A DNA stretch of 64,000 nt, from assembly GCF_030362935.1 (NCBI RefSeq), contig NZ_JAUCDY010000012.1, positions 1 to 64,000 on the forward strand. Reading direction: 5' to 3'. Under the pieces are notes generated by a model, which was given only the letters and a program-made list of their open reading frames with translations, had not been told where the DNA came from and made no database searches. This DNA comes from Thiopseudomonas acetoxidans. GTDB taxonomy: Bacteria > Pseudomonadota > Gammaproteobacteria > Pseudomonadales > Pseudomonadaceae. Each line of letters opens with the position of its first letter. Position 1 is the first letter of the stretch. This document shows, piece after piece, positions 26,443-34,832 of the stretch. The translations under genes were made by a program, and so were the position numbers.

Positions 26443-26461
26443 GGCGGCTAGGTAAATAACC

Positions 26462-27001
26462 ATGGCACGATTGAAAGAAATTTTTCGGAAAGAAATTGCA
26501 CCTAAGATTAAAGAAGAGCTTAAGCTTAGCAACGTAATGGAAGTTCCGCGTGTAACAAAGATTACACTTAACATGGGTCTGGGCGAGGCAGTAACTGACA
26601 AAAAGGTTATTGAAAACGCTGTTGCAGACCTTGAAAAAATCACTGGTCAAAAGCCGATTGTGACTTATTCACGTAAGTCTATCGCGGGTTTTAAAATTCG
26701 TGACGGCTGGCCGATTGGGGTTAAAGTTACGCTGCGTAACGATCGCATGTATGAGTTCCTGGATCGTTTGCTCTCAATTTCCCTGCCACGTGTACGTGAC
26801 TTCCGTGGTTTAAATCCACGTTCGTTTGACGGTCGCGGTAACTACAGCATGGGTGTTAAAGAGCAAATCATTTTCCCGGAAATTGATTACGACAAGATCG
26901 ACGCACTACGTGGTTTAGATATCACTCTAACCACTACAGCGCGTAACGATGAAGAAGGGCGTGCACTATTGTCCGGCTTCAAATTCCCATTCCGTAACTG
27001 A
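26462..27001 (+). CDS. rplE: 50S ribosomal protein L5
   Basis: L5 binds 5S rRNA and contacts P-site tRNA. The 179-aa protein contains the conserved NMGLGEA and YSRKSIAGFKIRDGWPIG motifs and the C-terminal LLSGFKFPFRN. In E. coli the S8 repressor site overlaps the start of this gene; no such fold was identified with confidence here. Confidence 0.98.
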   Translation: MARLKEIFRKEIAPKIKEELKLSNVMEVPRVTKITLNMGLGEAVTDKKVIENAVADLEKITGQKPIVTYSRKSIAGFKIRDGWPIGVKVTLRNDRMYEFLDRLLSISLPRVRDFRGLNPRSFDGRGNYSMGVKEQIIFPEIDYDKIDALRGLDITLTTTARNDEEGRALLSGFKFPFRN

Positions 27002-27011
27002 GGACTAGCTC

Positions 27012-27317
27012 ATGGCTAAGAAAGGTATGATTAATCGTGAGCTGAAGCGTCAGCAAACGGTTGCCAAGTACGCCGAAAGACGTGCTGCCCTTAAAGCAAT
27101 TATCGCTAATCCTAAGTCGACTGAAGAAGAACGCTGGGATGCGCAGGTTGCTTTACAAAAGCAACCACGTGACGCAAGCGCCGCGCGTTTGCGTAACCGT
27201 TGTCGCGTAACCGGCCGTCCTCACGGTGTATACCGTAAGTTTGGCTTAGGCCGCAACAAGTTGCGTGAGGCAGCGATGCGTGGAGATGTACCAGGTTTAG
27301 TTAAATCTAGCTGGTAA
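27012..27317 (+). CDS. rpsN: 30S ribosomal protein S14 (zinc-free type)
   Basis: S14 is a late-binding 30S head protein. This is the 101-aa C-minus form: only one cysteine is present and there is no CXXC zinc site. The conserved RNRCRVTGRPHGVYRKFGLGRN core is intact. A 153-nt gap with three hairpins separates it from rpsH, the longest break in the spc operon. Confidence 0.98.
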   Translation: MAKKGMINRELKRQQTVAKYAERRAALKAIIANPKSTEEERWDAQVALQKQPRDASAARLRNRCRVTGRPHGVYRKFGLGRNKLREAAMRGDVPGLVKSSW

Positions 27318-27343
27318 TCCAAGCGAAATCGAAAAAAAACGAA

Positions 27344-27363
27344 CAAGCCCCAATCGGGGCTTG
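27344..27363. terminator. Hairpin 1 of 3 in the rpsN-rpsH gap
   Basis: CAAGCCCC (27344-27351) and GGGGCTTG (27356-27363) form a perfect 8-bp stem with an AATC loop. On the plus strand the tail is CTTCGTC, a poor T run. The A8 run upstream (27333-27340) gives a T8 run on the minus strand, so its best terminator reading is opposite to the operon. Confidence 0.65.
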
Positions 27364-27397
27364 CTTCGTCTGTAAAGAATCATTAAAATGCTCGGCT

Positions 27398-27421
27398 CAC
27401 AAGAGCTAGTGTTTTCTTGTG
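27398..27421. other. Hairpin 2 of 3 in the rpsN-rpsH gap
   Basis: CACAAGA (27398-27404) pairs with TCTTGTG (27415-27421) around a 10-nt loop. It has no terminator tail and directly precedes the third hairpin. Confidence 0.5.
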
Positions 27422-27426
27422 CGTGT

Positions 27427-27450
27427 AACCAGCGATCAGCTGGTTTTATT
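27427..27450 (+). terminator. Hairpin 3 of 3 in the rpsN-rpsH gap
   Basis: AACCAGC (27427-27433) and GCTGGTT (27439-27445) form a 7-bp stem with a GATCA loop and a TTATT tail. It lies 20 nt before the rpsH start, so it could be a weak attenuator or a structure controlling rpsH translation. Confidence 0.5.
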
Positions 27451-27470
27451 AATCTAGGAGTTAAAAGCCC

Positions 27471-27863
27471 ATGAGTATGCAGGACCCGTTAGCAGATATG
27501 CTGACTCGTATCCGTAATGCCCAGATGGCTGAAAAATCTGTTGTAAGCATGCCTTCTTCATCACTAAAAGTTGCAGTAGCTGAAGTGTTGAAGACTGAAG
27601 GTTACGTCACAGACTATCAGATCAGCGGAGATGCTAAGCCTCTGTTGTCCATCGAATTAAAATATTTCGAAGGCCGTCCGGTTATAGAAGAACTGAAGCG
27701 TGTAAGTCGTCCTGGCTTGCGTCAGTACAAATCCGTTGATCAGTTACCGAAAGTGCGTGCAGGTTTAGGTGTAGCTATTGTCTCTACCAGTAAAGGTGTG
27801 ATGACAGACAGAGCTGCGCGAGCTGCAGGTATCGGTGGCGAAGTTCTTTGTAGCGTTTTCTAA
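27471..27863 (+). CDS. rpsH: 30S ribosomal protein S8
   Basis: S8 is a primary binder of the 16S central domain and, in E. coli, the repressor of the spc operon. The 130-aa protein begins MSMQDPLADMLTRIRNAQ and has the C-terminal STSKGVMTDRAARAAGIGGEVLC. Its mRNA leader has three hairpins (27344-27450). TAGGAG lies before the ATG. Confidence 0.98.
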   Translation: MSMQDPLADMLTRIRNAQMAEKSVVSMPSSSLKVAVAEVLKTEGYVTDYQISGDAKPLLSIELKYFEGRPVIEELKRVSRPGLRQYKSVDQLPKVRAGLGVAIVSTSKGVMTDRAARAAGIGGEVLCSVF

Positions 27864-27874
27864 GGGGAGTAGGC

Positions 27875-28408
27875 ATGTCAAGAATTGCTAATAACCCCGT
27901 TAAACTTCCAGCTGGCGTTGAGTTCAAACTTAGCGGTCAGGAAGTTTCGGTGAAAGGTGCTAAAGGCACTTTGCAAATGAATTTACATCCAGCAGTGGAA
28001 GTTACCCAGGATTCTGGTGAGCTACGTTTTGCTCCGCGTAATGGCGATCAGCAATCACGTGCTATGGCTGGAACAACGCGCGCACTGATTAACAACATGG
28101 TTACTGGTGTTAGCCAAGGCTTCGAGCGTAAATTACAGCTAGTTGGTGTTGGTTTTCGTGCTCAAGTAACAGGCAAAGTACTCAACCTGTCTTTGGGCTT
28201 CTCACACCCAATCGAATATCAATTGCCTGAGGGTGTAACCGCAGAAACACCTAGTGCTACTGATATTTTGATTCGTGGTATTGATAAGCAGGTGTTAGGT
28301 CAGGTTGCTGCTGAAATCCGCGACTTCCGTCGTCCAGAGCCTTACAAAGGCAAGGGTGTACGCTACGCTGATGAAGAAGTACTTCGTAAAGAAGCTAAGA
28401 AGAAATAG
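27875..28408 (+). CDS. rplF: 50S ribosomal protein L6
   Basis: L6 lies near the sarcin-ricin loop at the factor-binding site. The 177-aa protein has two related domains and the conserved C-terminal RRPEPYKGKGVRYADE. It follows rpsH by 11 nt and precedes rplR by 11 nt. Confidence 0.98.
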   Translation: MSRIANNPVKLPAGVEFKLSGQEVSVKGAKGTLQMNLHPAVEVTQDSGELRFAPRNGDQQSRAMAGTTRALINNMVTGVSQGFERKLQLVGVGFRAQVTGKVLNLSLGFSHPIEYQLPEGVTAETPSATDILIRGIDKQVLGQVAAEIRDFRRPEPYKGKGVRYADEEVLRKEAKKK

Positions 28409-28419
28409 GGCCAAGCAAA

Positions 28420-28770
28420 ATGAACGATAAAAAAGTTTCAAGAATACGTCGCGCTCGTAAAGCACGTTTAAAAATGCGCGAGCTCGAAGTAGTTCGCCTT
28501 TGCGTGCACCGTTCTTCGCAGCATATTTATGCGCAAGTCATCTCAGCAGATGGACAAAAGGTGCTAGCAAGCGCGTCAACTTTAGATAAACAGTTGCGTG
28601 AACAAGCTACTGGAAATATCGAAGCAGCCAAAAAAGTGGGTCAGCTTATTGCTGAGCGTGCTAAAGCTGCGGGCATAAGCCAGGTTGCTTTTGACCGTTC
28701 TGGATTTAAGTACCATGGCCGTGTGCAAGCACTGGCTGATGCTGCTCGTGAAGGCGGGCTGGAGTTCTAA
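28420..28770 (+). CDS. rplR: 50S ribosomal protein L18
   Basis: L18 binds 5S rRNA with L5 and L25. The 116-aa protein has a basic N-terminus (KVSRIRRARKARLKMRE) and the C-terminal FDRSGFKYHGRVQALADAAREGGLEF. rpsE begins 3 nt after its stop. Confidence 0.98.
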   Translation: MNDKKVSRIRRARKARLKMRELEVVRLCVHRSSQHIYAQVISADGQKVLASASTLDKQLREQATGNIEAAKKVGQLIAERAKAAGISQVAFDRSGFKYHGRVQALADAAREGGLEF

Positions 28771-28773
28771 TTT

Positions 28774-29295
28774 ATGTCAAATCACGAGCAAAGACGCGAT
28801 AAGCGTGATGAAAGTCGCGATGAAGGCTACATTGAGAAATTAGTCCAAGTAAATCGTGTAGCTAAAACAGTTAAAGGTGGTCGTATCTTCACCTTTACCG
28901 CACTGACTGTAGTTGGTGATGGTAATGGACGTGTTGGTTATGGCCGTGGCAAGTCCCGCGAAGTACCAGCTGCTATTCAAAAAGCAATGGAAGCAGCGCG
29001 CCGCAATATGATTCAAGTTGAATTGGACGGCACCACACTGCAGTACCCAATCAGAGCAAACCATGGTGCATCGAATATATACATGCAGCCTGCTTCTGAA
29101 GGTACGGGTGTAATTGCTGGCGGCGCTATGCGCGCAGTGTTGGAAGTTGCTGGAGTGCAGAACGTATTAGCCAAGTGCTATGGTTCTACTAACCCAGTTA
29201 ACGTTGTTCAAGCGACCTTTAAAGGTCTGAAGAACATGCAATCCCCTGCTGCAATTGCTGCTAAGCGTGGCAAAAGTGTCGAGGAGATTCTTTAA
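28774..29295 (+). CDS. rpsE: 30S ribosomal protein S5
   Basis: S5 sits at the mRNA entry and affects decoding accuracy. The 173-aa protein has KLVQVNRVAKTVKGGR and the GDGNGRVGYGRGKSREVP segment. Its N-terminal tail (NHEQRRDKRDESRDEGYIEK) looks several charged residues longer than the Pseudomonas protein I remember (about 166 aa), apparently from a repeat of the RDE unit. Confidence 0.97.
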   Translation: MSNHEQRRDKRDESRDEGYIEKLVQVNRVAKTVKGGRIFTFTALTVVGDGNGRVGYGRGKSREVPAAIQKAMEAARRNMIQVELDGTTLQYPIRANHGASNIYMQPASEGTGVIAGGAMRAVLEVAGVQNVLAKCYGSTNPVNVVQATFKGLKNMQSPAAIAAKRGKSVEEIL

Positions 29296-29297
29296 CC

Positions 29298-29480
29298 ATG
29301 TCGCAAGCTAAAATTAAAGTGACTCAAGTCAAGAGCACTAATGGGCGTATACAAAGCCATAAAGCCTGTGTGCGCGGCTTAGGCCTGCGTCGTATTAATC
29401 ACACCGTTGAGGTTCTGGATACCCCGGAAAATCGCGGCATGATCAATAAGGCTTACTACTTACTCCGTGTGGAGGGCTAA
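29298..29480 (+). CDS. rpmD: 50S ribosomal protein L30
   Basis: L30 is a small 50S protein of the central protuberance side. The 60-aa product carries the family core VKSTNGRIQSHKACVRGLGL and ends with NKAYYLLRVEG. It lies 2 nt after rpsE and 3 nt before rplO. Confidence 0.97.
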   Translation: MSQAKIKVTQVKSTNGRIQSHKACVRGLGLRRINHTVEVLDTPENRGMINKAYYLLRVEG

Positions 29481-29483
29481 ATC

Positions 29484-29918
29484 ATGCAATTAAACGATTT
29501 ACGTTCAGCACCAGGTTCGCGTCCAAGCAAAACACGCTTGGGTCGTGGTATTGGTAGCGGTTCAGGCAAAACTGCAGGTCGTGGTCACAAAGGTTTGAGT
29601 TCACGTTCTGGCGGTAAAGTTGCGCCAGGTTTCGAGGGTGGTCAACAGCCTTTGTACCGTCGTTTGCCAAAGTTTGGTTTTACTTCATTGAAATCCTTAA
29701 GTCGCGCTGAAGTTCGTACTTCAGAGTTGGCTAAAGTGGATGGTGATTTAGTAACGCTGCTTACTTTGAAAGAAGCAAACGTTATTGGCTTAAATGTCAA
29801 AAGCGTAAAAGTAATGCTATCCGGCGAAGTTGGCCGTGCTGTCACCCTTAAGGGTGTTGCAGCTACCAAAGGCGCTCGCGAAGCTATCATCGCAGCTGGC
29901 GGAAAAGTCGAGGAATAA
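29484..29918 (+). CDS. rplO: 50S ribosomal protein L15
   Basis: L15 is a late-assembly 50S protein with a long glycine-rich N-terminal extension that threads into rRNA. The 144-aa protein shows RLGRGIGSGSGKTAGRGHKG and PGFEGGQQPLYRRLPKFGF. Its stop is immediately followed by the secY start, with no gap. Confidence 0.98.
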   Translation: MQLNDLRSAPGSRPSKTRLGRGIGSGSGKTAGRGHKGLSSRSGGKVAPGFEGGQQPLYRRLPKFGFTSLKSLSRAEVRTSELAKVDGDLVTLLTLKEANVIGLNVKSVKVMLSGEVGRAVTLKGVAATKGAREAIIAAGGKVEE

Positions 29919-31250
29919 ATGGCAAAGCAAGGTTCTCTCCCTGCATTAGGCGGTGCTGGTTTGTCCGAGCTCTGGGCACGCTTGCGCTTCTTAATCTTAG
30001 CAATCATCGTTTATCGTATTGGCGCACATATTCCTGTGCCCGGTATTAACCCAGATCGCTTAGCAGATTTGTTTAGACAGAATGAGGGAACCATACTCAG
30101 CCTGTTCAACATGTTTTCTGGTGGTGCACTGGAGCGCATGAGTATTTTTGCATTAGGTATTATGCCGTATATTTCGGCTTCTATTATCATGCAGCTCATG
30201 ACCGCGGTCAGCCCACAGCTAGCTCAGTTGAAAAAAGAAGGCGAAGCCGGTCGACGTAAAATCAGCAAGTACACCCGTTACGGCACCTTGGTGCTGTCAT
30301 TGGTGCAGGCTTTTGGCATGTCGATGGGCTTAGCGAGTCAAGGAGTTGCCTTTAACACCGCCTTTAACTTCTATTTCATTGCTATCACTACTTTTGTAGC
30401 TGGAGCAATGTTCTTGATGTGGTTAGGTGAGCAAATTACAGAGCGTGGTATCGGTAACGGCATTTCAATGCTTATTTTTGCCGGTATTGTCGCGGGCTTA
30501 CCAGGTGCTATAGGTCAGTCATTCGAGTCCGCGCGTCAAGGTGATATTAATATTATCGCTCTGATTGTTGTGGCTTTAATCGCTGTTGCCATTATTGGTT
30601 TTGTGGTCTTTATTGAGCGTGGTCAGCGCCGTATTACGGTGAACTACGCTAAGCGTCAGCAGGGACGTAAAGTTTTTGCCGCACAGCAAAGCCACTTGCC
30701 CTTGAAGGTCAACATGGCGGGCGTAATTCCTGCAATTTTTGCTAGTAGTATCTTGCTGTTCCCAGCGTCATTAGGGCAATGGTTTGGTCAGTCAGAAAGC
30801 ATGGGCTGGCTGTCGGATATTTCTCAGTCTTTAGCTCCCGGGCAGCCGTTAAACATTATTTTGTTTAGTGCGGGTATTATTTTCTTCTGTTTCTTCTATA
30901 CAGCGTTGATGTTTAACCCTAAGGAAGTCGCAGAGAATTTGAAGAAGTCCGGTGCTTTTATTCCCGGAATTCGTCCCGGTGATCAATCAGCACGTTATAT
31001 CGATGGTGTTCTTACACGCTTAACAGTGTTCGGTTCGCTGTATATGACTGCAGTTTGCTTGTTACCACAATTCTTAGTGGTTGCGGCAAATGTTCCTTTT
31101 TATCTTGGTGGGACATCGTTATTGATCGTGGTAGTGGTTGTCATGGACTTTATGGCTCAAGTACAATCGCACCTCGTTTCTAACCAGTACGAATCCCTAA
31201 TGAAAAAATCAAACCTTAAAGGCTATGGCAGCAGTGGTATGATGCGCTAG
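29919..31250 (+). CDS. secY: Preprotein translocase subunit SecY
   Basis: SecY forms the inner-membrane protein-conducting channel. The 443-aa protein has ten predicted hydrophobic spans. Motifs include IPVPGINP near residue 40, the plug region after it, and the cytoplasmic loop KKEGEAGRRKISKYTRY near 105. Its ribosomal setting between rplO and rpmJ is the conserved one. Confidence 0.98.
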   Translation: MAKQGSLPALGGAGLSELWARLRFLILAIIVYRIGAHIPVPGINPDRLADLFRQNEGTILSLFNMFSGGALERMSIFALGIMPYISASIIMQLMTAVSPQLAQLKKEGEAGRRKISKYTRYGTLVLSLVQAFGMSMGLASQGVAFNTAFNFYFIAITTFVAGAMFLMWLGEQITERGIGNGISMLIFAGIVAGLPGAIGQSFESARQGDINIIALIVVALIAVAIIGFVVFIERGQRRITVNYAKRQQGRKVFAAQQSHLPLKVNMAGVIPAIFASSILLFPASLGQWFGQSESMGWLSDISQSLAPGQPLNIILFSAGIIFFCFFYTALMFNPKEVAENLKKSGAFIPGIRPGDQSARYIDGVLTRLTVFGSLYMTAVCLLPQFLVVAANVPFYLGGTSLLIVVVVVMDFMAQVQSHLVSNQYESLMKKSNLKGYGSSGMMR

Positions 31251-31273
31251 CCCTTAAGGCTTAGGAGTGTGTG

Positions 31274-31390
31274 ATGAAAGTTCGTGCATCGGTTAAAAAA
31301 CTTTGCCGTAATTGCAAAATCATTCGTCGTGAAGGTGTTATTCGAGTGATTTGTAAGGCAGAGCCACGTCACAAGCAGCGCCAAGGCTAA
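31274..31390 (+). CDS. rpmJ: 50S ribosomal protein L36
   Basis: This 38-aa protein starts MKVRASVKKLCRNCKIIRRE and ends KQRQG. Cys11, Cys14, Cys27 and His33 form the zinc ribbon, so it is the zinc-binding C-plus form. GAGTGTGTG precedes the ATG. It closes the spc block; a structured 122-nt spacer separates it from rpsM. Confidence 0.97.
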   Translation: MKVRASVKKLCRNCKIIRREGVIRVICKAEPRHKQRQG

Positions 31391-31443
31391 TTGTGTTGTG
31401 TTTATTGCTTGCTAGCTAGTGCGCTAGTGAGTGTAATGTAATT

Positions 31444-31512
31444 ACAGCTATATAACTTGTATTCGTTCTTGGCTTCCAGGGTACAAGTAGCTGTCAAATG
31501 GAGTTAGATTGA
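31444..31512 (+). promoter_or_regulatory. Alpha operon leader (putative S4-binding structure)
   Basis: ACAGCT (31444-31449) and ACTTGTA (31455-31461) together pair with TACAAGT-AGCTGT (31482-31494), giving 13 bp broken by one 5-nt ATATA bulge. Inside, CTTGG pairs with CCAGG around a CTT loop. The structure ends 18 nt before rpsM. In E. coli S4 binds a pseudoknot at this position and represses rpsM-rpsK-rpsD-rplQ. The position supports the same role here, though the primary sequence differs. Confidence 0.65.
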
Positions 31513-31869
31513 ATGGCCCGTATTGCAGGCGTTAACATTCCAGATAACAAGCATGCTGTTATCTCGCTGACCTATATTTACGGTATAGGGCGCCCCTCTG
31601 CACAGAAATTGTGTGCGGCGACTGGTGTAAATCCAGCAGCAAAAATCCAAGACCTGACTGAAGATCAGATCGAACAGTTGCGCGTAGAAGTTGCCAAGTT
31701 AACTACTGAAGGTGACCTACGTCGTGAAGTCAGCATGAACATTAAGCGCTTGATGGACCTAGGTTGCTTCCGCGGCCTGCGTCACCGTCGTAGCTTACCT
31801 GTTCGTGGTCAACGCACTAAAACCAACGCTCGTACCCGTAAAGGTCCGCGCAAGCCGATCCGCAGATAA
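31513..31869 (+). CDS. rpsM: 30S ribosomal protein S13
   Basis: S13 forms intersubunit bridges in the 30S head and contacts P-site tRNA. The 118-aa protein begins ARIAGVNIPDNKHAVISLTYIYGIG and ends with the basic tail TNARTRKGPRKPIRR. It is the first gene of the alpha operon (rpsM-rpsK-rpsD-rpoA-rplQ) behind a structured leader. Confidence 0.98.
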   Translation: MARIAGVNIPDNKHAVISLTYIYGIGRPSAQKLCAATGVNPAAKIQDLTEDQIEQLRVEVAKLTTEGDLRREVSMNIKRLMDLGCFRGLRHRRSLPVRGQRTKTNARTRKGPRKPIRR

Positions 31870-31899
31870 TAGCATTGGTTTAAGAATAGGAATTTGATT

Positions 31900-32289
31900 A
31901 TGGCTAAAGCAGCTGCTCGTCCTCGTAAGAAGGTCAAAAAGACCGTGGTTGATGGCATCGCCCATATCCACGCCTCTTTTAATAATACAATTGTTACAAT
32001 CACAGACCGTCAGGGTAATGCTCTATCATGGGCAACTTCAGGTGGTTCAGGTTTCCGCGGTTCTCGTAAGAGTACACCTTTTGCTGCACAGGTTGCAGCA
32101 GAGCGTGCAGGCCAAGCGGCACTTGAATACGGTCTGAAAAATCTTGAAGTCAACGTTAAGGGTCCAGGTCCAGGCCGTGAGTCTGCCGTACGTGCTCTTA
32201 ATGGTTGTGGCTATAAAATATCCAGCATCACAGACGTGACGCCAATCCCTCATAATGGTTGTCGTCCGCCGAAGAAGCGTCGCGTGTAA
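31900..32289 (+). CDS. rpsK: 30S ribosomal protein S11
   Basis: S11 lies on the 30S platform near the Shine-Dalgarno helix. The 129-aa protein has HIHASFNNTIVTITDRQGN and the C-terminal DVTPIPHNGCRPPKKRRV. The ATG at 31900 follows AATAGGAA; an in-frame TTG two codons upstream is unlikely. Confidence 0.98.
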   Translation: MAKAAARPRKKVKKTVVDGIAHIHASFNNTIVTITDRQGNALSWATSGGSGFRGSRKSTPFAAQVAAERAGQAALEYGLKNLEVNVKGPGPGRESAVRALNGCGYKISSITDVTPIPHNGCRPPKKRRV

Positions 32290-32304
32290 AGGAGACGGTT
32301 AAAA

Positions 32305-32925
32305 ATGGCACGTTATATTGGTCCAAAATGCAAACTGTCCCGTCGTGAAGGCACAGATCTTTTCTTAAAGAGCGGCTCACGCGCGATTGAATCTAAATGT
32401 AATCTTGAAGCTGCACCTGGTCAGCATGGTCAGCGTCGCAGTCGTTTATCTGAGTACGGTACTCAGTTGCGCGAAAAGCAAAAAGTTCGTCGTATCTACG
32501 GTGTTTTAGAGCGTCAGTTTGCTAACTACTACACTGAAGCTGCACGTCGTAAAGGTTCAACGGGTGAAAACCTGCTGCAACTTTTAGAGTGCCGCTTGGA
32601 TAACGTTGTATACCGTATGGGTTTTGGTGCAACTCGTGCTGAATCTCGTCAGTTGGTATCGCACAAAGCGATCAGTATCAATGGTAAGACGGTAAACATT
32701 CCTTCTTATCAGGTACAGCCAGGTGATGTGATTGCGGTTCGTGAAAAATCCAAAAATCAATTACGTATCGCCCAGGCGCTTGAGTTATGCACTCAACGTG
32801 GCCGTGTAGAGTGGGTTGATGTTGATGCAGAGAAAAAGTCTGGCGTGTTCAAGAATATTCCTGAGCGCACTGATCTGTCTGCAGACATTAATGAGAGCCT
32901 GATCGTCGAGCTCTACTCTAAGTAA
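32305..32925 (+). CDS. rpsD: 30S ribosomal protein S4
   Basis: S4 initiates 30S assembly and is the expected translational repressor of the alpha operon. The 206-aa protein has the N-terminal extension, then the S4 RNA-binding domain (LECRLDNVVYRMGF, SHKAISINGKTVNIPSYQVQPGD). It lies 15 nt after rpsK and 22 nt before rpoA. Confidence 0.98.
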   Translation: MARYIGPKCKLSRREGTDLFLKSGSRAIESKCNLEAAPGQHGQRRSRLSEYGTQLREKQKVRRIYGVLERQFANYYTEAARRKGSTGENLLQLLECRLDNVVYRMGFGATRAESRQLVSHKAISINGKTVNIPSYQVQPGDVIAVREKSKNQLRIAQALELCTQRGRVEWVDVDAEKKSGVFKNIPERTDLSADINESLIVELYSK

Positions 32926-32947
32926 GGGCAAGAAAATAGGTGAATCC

Positions 32948-33949
32948 ATGCAGATTTCGGTAAATGAGTTTCTAACTCCTCGTCAAATTGTTGTTGACTC
33001 GATCAGCCCAACGCGTTCTAAGATTACCTTAGAGCCGCTAGAGCGTGGCTTCGGTCATACTCTAGGTAATGCACTGAGACGTATCCTTTTGTCTTCAATG
33101 CCTGGTTGCGCTGTTGTTGAAGTTGAGATCGACGGTGTGGAACATGAATACAGCGCCATTGAAGGTGTGCAGGAAGATGTGATTGAAATCCTGCTTAACC
33201 TCAAAGGCTTGGCTGTAATAATGCACGGTCGTGATGAGGTTACACTTAGCTTAAGCAAAAAAGGGCCGGGCGTAGTTACTGCAGCCGATATTCAGCTGGA
33301 TCATGATGTGGAAATCGTTAATGGCGACCACGTTATTGCCAATCTGGCTGAGAAAGGTGCGCTAAATATGAAGCTACGAATTGTTCGTGGTCGTGGTTAT
33401 GAGCCAGCTGATACCCGCTTTGCGGATGTTGACGAGTCTCGTAGCATTGGTCGCTTGCAGTTGGATGCTTCTTTCAGCCCAGTTCGCCGCGTAGCTTATG
33501 TAGTGGAGAATGCTCGGGTTGAGCAGCGTACCGACCTTGACAAGTTAGTTATTGAATTAGAAACCAATGGTACCTTGGATCCTGAAGAAGCAATTCGCCG
33601 CTGTGCAACAATTATGCAGCATCAGTTGGCTGCTTTTGTTGACTTACAGGCTGAGGTTGAGCAGGTTGAAGAGCAGCCCGAAGACGAAGTCGATCCGGTA
33701 TTACTCAGACCAGTTGATGATCTTGAGCTAACGGTTCGTTCGGCTAACTGCTTGAAAGCTGAAAGCATCTATTACATTGGTGACCTGATTCAGCGTACTG
33801 AGGTTGAGTTACTTAAAACACCTAACCTAGGTAAAAAGTCTTTAACTGAAATTAAAGACGTACTAGCTCAACGCGGTCTATCACTCGGTATGCGCCTAGA
33901 TAACTGGCCGCCGGCAAGTTTGAAGAAGGATGATAAGGCGACTGCCTAA
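32948..33949 (+). CDS. rpoA: DNA-directed RNA polymerase subunit alpha
   Basis: Alpha dimers scaffold beta and beta' assembly. The 333-aa protein has the N-terminal domain (EPLERGFGHTLGNALRRILLSS near 30-50), an acidic linker, and the C-terminal domain from about 250 (LELTVRSANCLKAESIYYIGD) that binds UP elements and activators. rplQ follows after 44 nt. Confidence 0.98.
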   Translation: MQISVNEFLTPRQIVVDSISPTRSKITLEPLERGFGHTLGNALRRILLSSMPGCAVVEVEIDGVEHEYSAIEGVQEDVIEILLNLKGLAVIMHGRDEVTLSLSKKGPGVVTAADIQLDHDVEIVNGDHVIANLAEKGALNMKLRIVRGRGYEPADTRFADVDESRSIGRLQLDASFSPVRRVAYVVENARVEQRTDLDKLVIELETNGTLDPEEAIRRCATIMQHQLAAFVDLQAEVEQVEEQPEDEVDPVLLRPVDDLELTVRSANCLKAESIYYIGDLIQRTEVELLKTPNLGKKSLTEIKDVLAQRGLSLGMRLDNWPPASLKKDDKATA

Positions 33950-33993
33950 TCATTATAGTCACCGAACTAGAGTGTTTGGTAAGGAATTAAATC

Positions 33994-34380
33994 ATGCGTC
34001 ATCGTAAAAGTGGCCGTCAACTGAGCCGTACAAGCGCCCACCGCAAGGCCATGTTTCAAAACATGGCTGTGTCGCTGTTCGAGCATGAACTGATTAAAAC
34101 TACATTGCCTAAAGCTAAAGAACTGCGTCGTGTTGCAGAGCCGCTAATTACTTTAGCCAAGGTTGATAGTGTTGCTAACCGTCGTTTAGCTTTTGCCCGC
34201 ACACGCTCGAAAGAAGCAGTTGGTAAATTGTTTAATGACCTTGGCAAGCGTTATGCTGAGCGTCCAGGTGGTTATGTGCGTATTCTAAAGTGCGGCTTCC
34301 GTGCTGGTGATAACGCGCCTATGGCTTATGTTGAGTTAGTCGACCGTCCAATTGCTGGCGAAGTCGTTGCTGACGATTAA
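33994..34380 (+). CDS. rplQ: 50S ribosomal protein L17
   Basis: L17 lies near the tunnel exit. The 128-aa protein begins MRHRKSGRQLSRTSAHRKAMFQNM and ends in a short acidic tail. It is the last gene of the 31-kb ribosomal super-cluster and is followed by a strong terminator. Confidence 0.98.
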   Translation: MRHRKSGRQLSRTSAHRKAMFQNMAVSLFEHELIKTTLPKAKELRRVAEPLITLAKVDSVANRRLAFARTRSKEAVGKLFNDLGKRYAERPGGYVRILKCGFRAGDNAPMAYVELVDRPIAGEVVADD

Positions 34381-34396
34381 TAAGTTATAGCGTTAT

Positions 34397-34427
34397 AAAA
34401 AACCGAGCTTTTTAGCTCGGTTTTTTT
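34397..34427 (+). terminator. Rho-independent terminator after rplQ
   Basis: AAAAAACCGAGCT (34397-34409) pairs with AGCTCGGTTTTTT (34414-34426) around TTTT, and the T run is 7 long. The A-run on the other side makes it work in both directions. It marks the end of the alpha operon. Confidence 0.95.
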
Positions 34428-34832
34428 ATGTCCAAAATTTATAGCCTGGATGACGGGTTCATCTTTGGTCGTATGCTGATTGCGTAATTGCGATGCGCAA
34501 GACAAAGTAATAGTTGTTATTAATTTGCATGAACCTTATACAAGCTATTGATATATATAGGCTTTCATGGTTTGGTCTATGGGCTTAATATAAGAGAAAT
34601 ACGTGCGTGTGGCACTTTTGTATTGGCTTTGTTTAACGATTTGGTGACTTTGTAGTCGGTTTTTTTTGTGGCAGGCTAAGTACAGCTTTAGAAAAGACAG
34701 TTCAGGGATAGGCCGATAACAACAGAGACGAGCAGGCAACTGCTTGTTTATCGGCAAAAAAAAGCAATGTTGTTTTGTTTGGCTTTTTTAAAATATAGCT
34801 TTAATAATTATAATTAACACTGGAGCGGCATG
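34428..34832. other. AT-rich intergenic region with no gene recognised
   Basis: About 400 bp between the rplQ terminator and the DUF1302 gene. It is AT-rich with T and A runs, and no open frame looks like a protein. A weak promoter can be drawn near its end (TTTAAA at 34787-34792, 16 nt, TATAAT at 34809-34814), but its start point would fall almost on the ribosome binding site. GGAG at 34822-34825 serves the next gene. I see no repeat or RNA gene in it. Confidence 0.5.

Noticed and set aside
34545..34757. 70-codon minus-strand frame in the AT-rich gap after rplQ
   Set aside because: No ribosome binding site, atypical composition and no recognisable protein feature.
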